Source of the DNA: Erysipelotrichaceae bacterium
Lineage (GTDB): Bacteria; Bacillota_I; Bacilli_A; Erysipelotrichales; Erysipelotrichaceae
Length of the DNA stretch: 11,404 bases
Reading direction: 5' to 3'
Assembly (NCBI GenBank): GCA_024709285.1
Contig: JANJWY010000044.1
Coordinates: forward strand, 1 to 11,404
Under the pieces are notes generated by a model, which did not search any database, was not told the DNA's origin, and worked only from the letters and a program-made list of their open reading frames with translations. A program made the position numbers and the translations under genes. Below, piece by piece: positions 1-5,597 of the stretch; position 1 is the stretch's first letter, and each line of letters starts with the position of its first letter.

Positions 1-621
1 GATATTCGCGGAATTGCTCACTGTGATTTGATTATTGAGGCAGCTACGGAAAATGTGGCTGTTAAGAAAAGTATTTTTAAAGAGTTGGATGATATGTGTA
101 AGCCGGAAGCGATTCTTGCGACCAATACTTCTAGCCTGTCGATCACAGAGTTGGCCATGGCAACAAAACGTCCGTCTCAGGTCATTGGTATGCACTTTTT
201 TAATCCGGTTCCTCTGATGGGCTTGGTTGAAGTCATTTCCGGTCAGTTAACAGCTCAAGGGGTATTGGAAGCCGTTCGTGATGTCGCTGTGTCGGTGGGC
301 AAATCACCGGTCATCGTCAATGAAGCGCCGGGATTTGTGGTCAATCGTATTTTGATTCCAATGATCAATGAAGCCATTGGCTGTCTGAGTGAAGGTGTAG
401 CCAGTGCAGAGGATATTGATACTGCGATGAAATTAGGCGCAAATCATCCTTTAGGTCCTTTGGCCTTAGCGGATCTTATCGGATTGGATGTCTGTCTGGC
501 CATCATGGATACATTGTTTGCGGAGTTGGGTGAGAAGTATAAGCCACATCCGTTATTGAAGAAGATGGTACGTGCCAATCTGTTGGGACGTAAGACAGGT
601 TTGGGCTTCTTTAAGTACTAG
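1..621 (+). CDS. hbd: 3-hydroxybutyryl-CoA dehydrogenase, 5'-truncated by the window edge
   Basis: This enzyme catalyses NAD(P)-dependent interconversion of acetoacetyl-CoA and (S)-3-hydroxybutyryl-CoA in the cytoplasm, a step of butyrate formation or beta-oxidation. The reading frame is open from base 1 and encodes 206 residues to the TAG at 619-621. Full-length homologues have about 280 residues, so roughly 75 N-terminal residues, including the GxGxxG nucleotide-binding loop, lie outside the window. Visible family signatures are IIEAATEN, ATNTSSLSIT (catalytic Ser), GMHFFNPVPLMGLVEVI (catalytic His and Glu), NEAPGFVVNRIL (catalytic Asn) and the C-terminal GRKTGLGFFKY ending. The start is not visible; the TTG at 28 is internal. 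It probably closes an upstream butyrate or fatty-acid operon, since the next gene has its own promoter. No clear terminator follows. The family call is firm, the pathway direction is inferred. Confidence 0.95.
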   Translation, partial: DIRGIAHCDLIIEAATENVAVKKSIFKELDDMCKPEAILATNTSSLSITELAMATKRPSQVIGMHFFNPVPLMGLVEVISGQLTAQGVLEAVRDVAVSVGKSPVIVNEAPGFVVNRILIPMINEAIGCLSEGVASAEDIDTAMKLGANHPLGPLALADLIGLDVCLAIMDTLFAELGEKYKPHPLLKKMVRANLLGRKTGLGFFKY

Positions 622-644
622 AATTTATTTTCTATATTCATTGC

Positions 645-672
645 TTGACTATTTAGTTATTTCTTTTACAAT
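645..672 (+). promoter_or_regulatory. Sigma-A-like promoter of the short-chain dehydrogenase gene
   Basis: A -35 box TTGACT (645-650) and a -10 box TACAAT (667-672) are separated by 16 bp, each one mismatch from consensus. Transcription would start near 679, giving a leader of about 50 nt that contains an inverted repeat directly before the ribosome binding site. This makes the gene independently transcribed from the upstream dehydrogenase gene. Confidence 0.65.
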
Positions 673-692
673 ACAGTCATAGGTCATGCGAT

Positions 693-715
693 TATGTAGC
701 AATAAAAACTACATA
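693..715 (+). promoter_or_regulatory. Inverted repeat (7-bp arms) abutting the ribosome binding site
   Basis: TATGTAG (693-699) and CTACATA (709-715) form perfect complementary arms around a 9-base A-rich spacer. The right arm ends exactly one base before the GGGAGG ribosome binding site (716-721). It lies in the predicted leader, about 15 to 37 bases after the predicted transcription start. It could be a dyad operator for a repressor acting as a roadblock, or an RNA hairpin affecting translation. The A/T-rich 7-bp stem is weak as RNA, so I lean to an operator. No T-run follows, so it is not a terminator. Confidence 0.45.
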
Positions 716-721
716 GGGAGG
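716..721 (+). promoter_or_regulatory. Ribosome binding site deciding the dehydrogenase start
   Basis: GGGAGG lies before three consecutive ATG codons at 723, 726 and 729. Only the third has a normal spacing (7 bases); the first would have a single base. The start at 729 is therefore preferred, giving the N-terminus MLKDKV, which also suits short-chain dehydrogenases. Confidence 0.75.
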
Positions 722-728
722 TATGATG

Positions 729-1490
729 ATGTTGAAAGATAAAGTTTGCATTGTAACCGGTGCGGCTAGCGGAATTGGTTTAGCTATCTGCAAAAGCCTG
801 GTAGAAGAACAGTGCAAAGTCGTCATGATTGACGTCAACGAAGAGTTGCTGAAAGAGCAAGCGCTTCGCCATCAATCCCCATATGTTGTTGCGGATTTAG
901 CACAACGTAAAGATTGCAAGAATGTAGTTGACTTTACTTTTCAGAAATTTGGCAAAGTGGATATTTTGATCAATGTTGCGGGACTTCAACATATATCCCC
1001 CATAGAAGACTTCTCAGAAGATATGTGGGACTATATGATGAAAGTCATGGTAACAGCTCCTTTCCTTTTATCAAAATATTGCTGGCCAACCATGAAAGCT
1101 CAAAACTGGGGAAGAATCATACATATTAACTCTATCCATGGTCTTGTGGCTTCAGAATTTAAATCAGCCTATATCACCGCGAAGCACGGTCTTACCGGAT
1201 TAACGAAGGCATCAGCCTTGGAGGGCGGTCCTTTTGGTATAACGGTCAATTCGATCTGCCCGGCCTATGTGAAGACTCCTTTGGTGGATAAGCAAATCGC
1301 CAGACAGGCAGAGATGCATGGTATTGGTGAGGATGAAGTCATTTCAAAAATCATGTTGGCAAAAGCGTCGATCAAAAAGCTGATTGATGCCGATGATATC
1401 GCTGAAACTGTGAAGTTCTTATGTTCGGATTCTGCTTCCATGATTACAGGTACAACAATCACTATTGACGGCGGTTGGACCGCAGCATAA
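729..1490 (+). CDS. Short-chain dehydrogenase, 3-hydroxybutyrate dehydrogenase type
   Basis: This is a cytoplasmic SDR oxidoreductase of 253 residues, the normal family length, probably interconverting D-3-hydroxybutyrate and acetoacetate with NAD. The cofactor loop TGAASGIG is at residues 10-17, and Asp35 at the end of the second strand favours NAD over NADP. The active site shows Ser135, Tyr148 and Lys152 (YITAK). Residues that bind the carboxylate in characterised 3-hydroxybutyrate dehydrogenases appear conserved: Gln87 in AGLQH, His137 in SIHG, Lys145 in FKSAY and Gln189 in DKQI. The usual Trp in the CPxW stretch is Tyr180, and the usual structural/catalytic Asn around residue 107 appears to be Met. 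The gene follows a butyryl-pathway dehydrogenase but has its own promoter and terminator. Another hydroxyacid or sugar substrate cannot be excluded. The start choice rests on ribosome binding site spacing; an ATG at 723 would add two residues. Confidence 0.85.
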   Translation: MLKDKVCIVTGAASGIGLAICKSLVEEQCKVVMIDVNEELLKEQALRHQSPYVVADLAQRKDCKNVVDFTFQKFGKVDILINVAGLQHISPIEDFSEDMWDYMMKVMVTAPFLLSKYCWPTMKAQNWGRIIHINSIHGLVASEFKSAYITAKHGLTGLTKASALEGGPFGITVNSICPAYVKTPLVDKQIARQAEMHGIGEDEVISKIMLAKASIKKLIDADDIAETVKFLCSDSASMITGTTITIDGGWTAA

Positions 1491-1494
1491 AAAT

Positions 1495-1515
1495 AAGGCA
1501 CGCAAGTGCCTTTTT
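1495..1515 (+). terminator. Rho-independent terminator after the dehydrogenase gene
   Basis: AAGGCAC and GTGCCTT pair perfectly (7 bp) around the GNRA-type loop GCAA, and the right arm runs into five Ts. It begins five bases after the TAA at 1488-1490. Confidence 0.85.
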
Positions 1516-1524
1516 GATTGGGTG

Positions 1525-1553
1525 TTGTTATGATGTACCTGTTGGTGTAAAAT
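1525..1553 (+). promoter_or_regulatory. Predicted promoter of the PIN-like gene
   Basis: TTGTTA (1525-1530) and TAAAAT (1548-1553) are spaced 17 bp apart. The -10 box has one mismatch and the -35 box two. It lies directly after the preceding terminator, so the PIN-like gene is probably a single-gene transcription unit with a leader of about 60 nt. Confidence 0.5.
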
Positions 1554-1618
1554 CAAATTAGAAAACATGTAGAAACAAATAATTCATAATCAAGTGGGAA
1601 CACTGTGGGGAGCTAACT

Positions 1619-2239
1619 ATGAATGTGGAAGAGTACTTGTATATTGATTATGAGAATGTGCAGGATGTTAAGGTTGATGTAATTAAGAAAACTACGAAAG
1701 TCAAAATTATTCTGGGAAATGATCAAACTAAAATCCCTGTAGACTTGGTAACGAAAACCCAACCATTTGGGGAAATGGTTGAATGGATTCAGGTCAGTGG
1801 TAAGGGAAGAAACGCTTTGGATTTCTTTATTGTTTATTATCTAGGTAGAGATGCTACGTTAGACAAAGGGAAATCATTTATCATTTACTCTAAAGATACC
1901 GGGTTTGATCCACTAATCAATCACCTTAAAAAATCGGGGGTAGATGCAAAAAGAATTGTTAGTTTTCAACAGTTAAAATCAAATAAGAATTCTACAGGTG
2001 ATGCGCTAATACTGAATAAAGTGGACGATGCAGCACTAAGTAAGGTGCTTGAAAATCTAAAAAAGATCGGGACAAGATCTTCGCCTAAAAAGCGAAAAAC
2101 ATTGACCACTCACATTACTGCACAGCTTAAAGATAAAAAGCCAAAGGAAATTGAAAATGTCATAGAGCATCTATTTATTAAGGGGATTGTTTATGAAGAG
2201 AATGGTCTTTTGAAATATAAACTAGAAAAAGGACAGTAG
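1619..2239 (+). CDS. PIN-like domain ribonuclease candidate
   Basis: The product has 206 residues, with no signal peptide or membrane segment. The N-terminal part, about residues 5-120, looks like a stand-alone PIN-like fold: YIDYENVQ at 8-15, RNALDFFIVYYLG at 64-76 and YSKDTGFDPLI at 90-100. Asp10, Glu12, Asp68, Asp93 and Asp97 are placed to form the acidic metal-binding site typical of PIN nucleases, so cleavage of RNA is the likely activity; the target is unknown. A basic linker (SSPKKRK, about 154-160) leads to a C-terminal segment resembling a small winged-helix domain, perhaps for nucleic-acid binding. The start has GGGGAG at 1607-1612, six bases upstream. Base composition is more A+T-rich than in the flanking metabolic genes and there is no functional link to them, so it may be an acquired gene. 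No antitoxin-like partner adjoins it. The PIN assignment is from motif recognition, and the function is inferred. Confidence 0.75.
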   Translation: MNVEEYLYIDYENVQDVKVDVIKKTTKVKIILGNDQTKIPVDLVTKTQPFGEMVEWIQVSGKGRNALDFFIVYYLGRDATLDKGKSFIIYSKDTGFDPLINHLKKSGVDAKRIVSFQQLKSNKNSTGDALILNKVDDAALSKVLENLKKIGTRSSPKKRKTLTTHITAQLKDKKPKEIENVIEHLFIKGIVYEENGLLKYKLEKGQ

Positions 2240-2255
2240 CAATCTACTGTCCTTT
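2228..2255. terminator. Bidirectional terminator embedded in both converging genes
   Basis: A perfect 12-bp stem (2228-2239 with 2244-2255) encloses the loop CAAT. Rightward transcripts leave the stem on TTTCTTT and leftward ones on TTTTT. Each arm is AAAGGACAGTAG on its own coding strand and is read in frame as Lys-Gly-Gln-stop, so the hairpin supplies the last three residues and stop codon of both the PIN-like protein and the repressor. Only the four loop bases separate the two stop codons. Confidence 0.9.
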
Positions 2256-3248
2256 CTTTGTCGATTCTCTTTCAATGATTTGATAGGGAATCAGACACTT
2301 GTTATTATGAGCCACCGGCTTGTTTTTGATCTTGGACATCAGATACTCCATGGCCATGGCACCAAGCTGGAAACTGTTGAGCTCTACACTGGTGATATTC
2401 GGTTTCCCGACATAGGCATAACTGGTATTGTCAAATCCCACCACCATCGCATCCTTCGGGACCGATTTACCTCTGCAATTCAGTTCATCAATGACTCCGC
2501 AGGCCAATAAGTCTGAAGTAGCAAAGAAAGCCGTCGTCTTAGGATGTTTGTCTAACAAATCTCCGGCAATCTTTTTTGCATTGGCATAACCAAACAGACA
2601 TTCATCCGGATAGTTGGTTATCAATGGCAATCGGCGTTCTTTCATATAATCTTTATACGCCCGAAACTTCTCCTTCGATGAAACGATTTCAGTTGATCCG
2701 GTATGGATAAAACCGATGGATCGATGGCCGTTTTTATACAGAATATCCATCAAATCCCGTCCTGCCTGATAAAAGTCAATACTGTAATGCGCAGCATCAA
2801 TATCCGTCAGATATTCAACGACCTGAACGACCGGAAAAGTCGCATTGAGATAATTTACTTCATCAGAAGTACATGTATTTGAGATGAATACGACACCATC
2901 GACCAGATGATTTCTGAGCATTTTCAGGTAGTGCTGCTCACGCTCCGTATCACCATAAGTGTTGCATATGAGCACGTTGTAATCGTTTTCATGGGCAACT
3001 TTCTCGATTCCTTGCACAATTGTTGCAAAAAATGGGTTATCCACGCTATGCAAAAGGACTAAAACCATCGAAGTAGTCTCTTTTCTCAATAATTTACCCA
3101 AAGCATTGGGTTGGTAGTTCAGTTTTTTGATCGCCTGTTCGACTCGATCCCGTGTCGTTTCGCTGACATAGGCCGAATTATTGACCACTCTCGACACCGT
3201 GGCGACACTGACTTTTGCTAATAATGCTACTTGTTCGATTGTACTCAT
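2244..3248 (-). CDS. LacI-family transcriptional repressor of the sugar operon
   Basis: The product is a 334-residue cytoplasmic DNA-binding regulator. Residues 3-23 form the helix-turn-helix (TIEQVALLAKVSVATVSRVVN). The recognition segment SVATVSRVVN is nearly that of CcpA. The hinge helix YQPNALGKLLR is at 45-55, with a Leu placed to intercalate into a central CG step. Residues from about 60 to the end form the periplasmic-binding-protein-like effector domain (LLHSVDNPFFATIVQGIE, then SIGFIHTG and VVGFDN). It is divergent from the sugar ABC operon and two matching operators lie between them, so it very probably represses that operon and itself; the inducer may be sucrose or a derivative. 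The start at 3248 has GAGGGGG six bases upstream, whereas an upstream ATG at 3263 has no such site. The last codons lie in the shared terminator. Confidence 0.93.
   Translation of the reverse strand: MSTIEQVALLAKVSVATVSRVVNNSAYVSETTRDRVEQAIKKLNYQPNALGKLLRKETTSMVLVLLHSVDNPFFATIVQGIEKVAHENDYNVLICNTYGDTEREQHYLKMLRNHLVDGVVFISNTCTSDEVNYLNATFPVVQVVEYLTDIDAAHYSIDFYQAGRDLMDILYKNGHRSIGFIHTGSTEIVSSKEKFRAYKDYMKERRLPLITNYPDECLFGYANAKKIAGDLLDKHPKTTAFFATSDLLACGVIDELNCRGKSVPKDAMVVGFDNTSYAYVGKPNITSVELNSFQLGAMAMEYLMSKIKNKPVAHNNKCLIPYQIIERESTKKGQ
2977..2992. promoter_or_regulatory. cre/operator-like site inside the repressor gene
   Basis: TTGTAATCGTTTTCAT fits the Gram-positive cre consensus WTGNAANCGNWNNCWW at every fixed position and shares its left half (TGTAATCG) with the perfect operator 315 bp away. 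It might be an auxiliary operator. It encodes part of the conserved HENDYNVL stretch, so coding constraint or chance could equally explain it. Confidence 0.25.
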
Positions 3249-3254
3249 AAAAAG

Positions 3255-3261
3255 CCCCCTC
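3255..3261 (-). promoter_or_regulatory. Ribosome binding site of the repressor gene
   Basis: GAGGGGG on the minus strand lies six bases before the ATG at 3248, and so fixes that start over the in-frame ATG at 3263. Confidence 0.8.
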
Positions 3262-3270
3262 ATTTCTCAT

Positions 3271-3279
3271 ATAATACCA
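3271..3279 (-). promoter_or_regulatory. Extended -10 promoter of the repressor gene
   Basis: TGGTATTAT on the minus strand fits an extended -10 element (TGn followed by TATTAT, one mismatch from TATAAT). No good -35 box lies upstream, as expected for an extended -10 promoter. Transcription would start near 3264. The perfect operator at 3292-3307 then covers about -28 to -43, which suggests autorepression. Confidence 0.5.
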
Positions 3280-3291
3280 TAAAAACGGGCG

Positions 3292-3307
3292 ATGTAATCG
3301 ATTACAT
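3292..3307. promoter_or_regulatory. Operator O1, perfect 16-bp palindrome
   Basis: ATGTAATCGATTACAT is its own reverse complement and has the central CG typical of LacI/GalR operators. It also meets every fixed position of the cre consensus, so both the local repressor and CcpA could bind it. It lies upstream of the operon -35 box and in the -35 region of the divergent repressor gene. Confidence 0.85.
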
Positions 3308-3317
3308 TCTAAAGATT

Positions 3318-3347
3318 TTGACTTATGGAATCGCTTACATTTACAAT
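3318..3347 (+). promoter_or_regulatory. Promoter of the sugar ABC/amylosucrase operon
   Basis: TTGACT (3318-3323) and TACAAT (3342-3347) are each one mismatch from consensus, with an 18-bp spacer. Transcription would start near 3354, about 25 bases before the binding-protein start codon. Operator O2 occupies the spacer, so bound repressor would block RNA polymerase directly. Confidence 0.75.
3325..3340. promoter_or_regulatory. Operator O2 within the operon promoter spacer
   Basis: ATGGAATCGCTTACAT differs from O1 at two positions and also fits the cre consensus. It fills the -35/-10 spacer with one base to spare on each side. Its centre is 33 bp from the centre of O1, about three helical turns, so two dimers would sit on nearly the same face of the DNA. 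Confidence 0.75.
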
Positions 3348-3367
3348 TAAGATACATAAGAACGTAC

Positions 3368-3374
3368 AGGAGGG
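3368..3374 (+). promoter_or_regulatory. Ribosome binding site of the binding-protein gene
   Basis: AGGAGGG lies four bases before the ATG at 3379 and decides that start. An in-frame ATG at 3325 is rejected because it lies inside operator O2, upstream of the predicted transcription start. Confidence 0.85.
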
Positions 3375-3378
3375 ACTT

Positions 3379-4620
3379 ATGAAAAAAATTCTCATTTTAA
3401 TCTCTATTTTATTAGTTGCTTTCTCTTTGGCTGCATGTACTCCAAAAGAAGAACAAATAGAAATCACATTCAAACAAAACAAACCGGAAATCGACGGTCA
3501 ACTGCAAGCATTTGCGGCTGCTTATGAAGCAGAAACCGGCGTAAAGGTCAATGTTGTGTCTTGCGGTGGTTCCAGCTGTTCTTTGGGCGACATGCTCAGA
3601 TCCGACTATGCATCCGGTAATCTTCCGGAAATCTTCACCATCGACGGTATCGAAGCTTACAACGAATGGGCAGCTGTCATCTCTGATCTGTCCGCTGAAA
3701 AGTGGGTTGCTGATACTGATGTTGCCTTCAAAGTTGGCGGAAAAGTCGTAGGCTTCCCGGTCAATGTCGAAGGTTGGGGCATGGCTTATAATGCTGACTT
3801 GCTTGAAGCTGCTGACATCGATCCGGCTACATTAAACAACTATGATGCTTACTTAGCCGCATTTGAAAAACTGGAAGCGATGAAAGTTGAATTGGGCATT
3901 GACTCTGTAGTTTCCATGGCTGCCGGTCCGGGCATGTACTGGGTTACCGGACATCATAATTTCAACAGTTTATTGTCCAATGGCTTACCATACGGTGACT
4001 TAAGCGTTACCAATGCTTTATTGGCAGGCAACGTGGATGCTGCCCGTTTAGGAGAATATGCTGACTGGGTCAACTTACTCTTCAAATATGCTGACAAAAC
4101 CGTATTGACAACAGGAAACTATGATTCCCAAGTCGGTGCATTCTTGAATCAGAAAGCTGTATTCTTACATCAAGGAAACTGGGTTGACGGAAACCTGAAG
4201 GATGCAACATTCGATATGGCATTCGCTCCTCACGGATCTTCAAAAACAGCTACAGACGGTATCTTCGTAAGTGCACCGGCGTGGTACATTGTTAATAAAG
4301 ATTCTAAGAATGCTGAAGCTGCCAAAGACTTCTTAGAATTTATGGTTTACAATCAAATCGGTCAAGACTATATGGTCAACAAAGCCGGTATGATTCCTGC
4401 CTTCAAAAACGTCACCATCGAACCGACGGGTAAACTGTCGAAATCCGTGTTGACATGGGCTAAAGCAGGTAAGATCTATTCCTGGAATCAATACAACTTC
4501 TCCGGTGAATTCCGCGATAATAAGTTGGGTCCGATTTACAATCAGTTGGCCAGCGAAGCGATTACCGTTGAACAATTCAAAGAATTGATTACACAAGCAT
4601 TTAAAGACAACGCTAAATAA
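3379..4620 (+). CDS. ABC sugar-binding lipoprotein (family 1 solute-binding protein)
   Basis: The product has 413 residues and is the extracellular, lipid-anchored receptor of a carbohydrate ABC importer. The signal peptide is MKK followed by a hydrophobic stretch and the lipobox LAAC, with Cys20 as the lipidated first mature residue. The mature protein shows family 1 binding-protein features (YEAETGVKVNVV near 49-60, FPVNVEGWGMAYNADLL in the middle, AAKDFLEFM and the AGMIPAF region late), close to MalE/MsmE-type proteins for di- and oligosaccharides. Two cysteines, Cys62 and Cys67 (SCGGSSCS), lie six residues apart in the exported domain and could form a small disulfide. It is the first gene of the operon, and a hairpin after it probably raises its share of the mRNA. 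The genes that follow point to sucrose as ligand, but the sequence alone does not prove it; other alpha-glucosides are possible. Confidence 0.92.
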   Translation: MKKILILISILLVAFSLAACTPKEEQIEITFKQNKPEIDGQLQAFAAAYEAETGVKVNVVSCGGSSCSLGDMLRSDYASGNLPEIFTIDGIEAYNEWAAVISDLSAEKWVADTDVAFKVGGKVVGFPVNVEGWGMAYNADLLEAADIDPATLNNYDAYLAAFEKLEAMKVELGIDSVVSMAAGPGMYWVTGHHNFNSLLSNGLPYGDLSVTNALLAGNVDAARLGEYADWVNLLFKYADKTVLTTGNYDSQVGAFLNQKAVFLHQGNWVDGNLKDATFDMAFAPHGSSKTATDGIFVSAPAWYIVNKDSKNAEAAKDFLEFMVYNQIGQDYMVNKAGMIPAFKNVTIEPTGKLSKSVLTWAKAGKIYSWNQYNFSGEFRDNKLGPIYNQLASEAITVEQFKELITQAFKDNAK

Positions 4621-4632
4621 TTGAGATTCTGT

Positions 4633-4671
4633 AAGTCAGGGTGGGGTTAAGCCCGCCCTGACTTTTTCTTT
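4633..4671 (+). terminator. Intra-operon hairpin with T-run after the binding-protein gene
   Basis: A 13-bp stem (4633-4645 with 4652-4664, one T-G wobble) rich in G-C pairs is followed by TTTTTCTTT. It stands between the binding-protein gene and the first permease gene. No clear new promoter follows it within the 69-base gap. It should act as a partial terminator and 3'-end stabiliser, giving more binding protein than permease, as is common in ABC operons. Confidence 0.8.
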
Positions 4672-4688
4672 AAAGAAGGGGGTATACA

Positions 4689-5597
4689 ATGGATAAAGAT
4701 AAACGAATGCAAAAAATAGTTTTCTGGCTGTTTTTAGCACCGGCACTCATCTCATTCTTCATGGTTCAAATCATTCCGTTTGTCATCGGCTTTTACTACT
4801 CATTTACGGATTGGTCTGCGACCGCCCAAATAACACTCAACTTTGTAGGTTTGAAAAATTATGCAGATGCATTCAAAGACACGACCTTCTTATATTCAAC
4901 GATCATCACCTCCATCTATACACTGCTTAATATAGTTTTGGTGAATGTGGTCGCCTTTGGTCTTGCTTTGCTTGTCACCTCAAACATTAAATTCCGCAAT
5001 ATCTACCGTGCCGGATTCTTCTTGCCCAATGTCATCGGGGGAATTATCTTGGGTTATATCTGGCAGTTTATATTTAACCGCTTCGTACCGTTTGTGGCTG
5101 GTTCATGGGGGATTACCTATCTGACTGAAAACCTCATGTTAGCCAACTCAAGGACCGCTCTCCTTGCATTGGTCATTGTCAGTACCTGGCAATATGCCGG
5201 TTATATCATGATGATTTACGTGGCAGCACTGCAAAATGTTCCGCGTGATTTAATTGAAGCCGCACAGGTCGATGGCGCAACTCCGTGGCAGCGATTCAAA
5301 GCGATTACCATTCCGATGGTCCGGCCGGCGTTCACTGTTACCTTGTTTTTAACATTAGTCAACTCGTTTAAGCAGTTTGACGTCAATACTTCATTGACCG
5401 GTGTAGGTCCGTCAACGATGTTTATGGGAAGAGCCATCAATGGTACGGAACTGTTGGCCATGAATATCTCCAACACTTCCTTAATATTAAGAAATACGGC
5501 CATGGCTCAAGCGAAGGCCATCGTATTCTTTGTCGTATTGGTCGTATTTTCATTATTGCAAGTATATTTCTCTAAGAAGAAGGAGGTCGAACTGTAA
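4689..5597 (+). CDS. Carbohydrate ABC transporter permease, MalF/UgpA type
   Basis: This is a 302-residue inner membrane subunit of a CUT1-family importer, with about six transmembrane helices; the first starts near residue 10 (IVFWLFLAPALISFFMVQII). The cytoplasmic EAA loop that docks the ATPase is clear: IEAAQVDGATPWQRFKAITIP at about 189-209, including the conserved Gly196 and Pro209. The N-terminal APALISFF and PFVIGFYYSFTDW stretches are typical of the first permease in such pairs. A strong site (AAGGGGG, 4676-4682) lies six bases before the start. The stop codon overlaps the start of the second permease as TAATG. The pair would form the heterodimeric channel for the sugar delivered by the binding protein. 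No ATPase gene is in the operon. Confidence 0.95.
   Translation: MDKDKRMQKIVFWLFLAPALISFFMVQIIPFVIGFYYSFTDWSATAQITLNFVGLKNYADAFKDTTFLYSTIITSIYTLLNIVLVNVVAFGLALLVTSNIKFRNIYRAGFFLPNVIGGIILGYIWQFIFNRFVPFVAGSWGITYLTENLMLANSRTALLALVIVSTWQYAGYIMMIYVAALQNVPRDLIEAAQVDGATPWQRFKAITIPMVRPAFTVTLFLTLVNSFKQFDVNTSLTGVGPSTMFMGRAINGTELLAMNISNTSLILRNTAMAQAKAIVFFVVLVVFSLLQVYFSKKKEVEL

Noticed and set aside
1593..1604. Small hairpin AGTG-GGAA-CACT in the PIN-like gene leader
   Set aside because: A 4-bp stem is too short to mean anything without conservation evidence.
3249..3263. Upstream ATG at 3263 for the LacI-family gene
   Set aside because: It would place the ribosome binding site inside the coding region; the ATG at 3248 has perfect spacing and gives the standard family N-terminus.
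3325..3378. Longer binding-protein start at the ATG at 3325
   Set aside because: It lies in operator O2 upstream of the predicted transcription start, has no ribosome binding site, and would bury the lipoprotein signal 18 residues inside.
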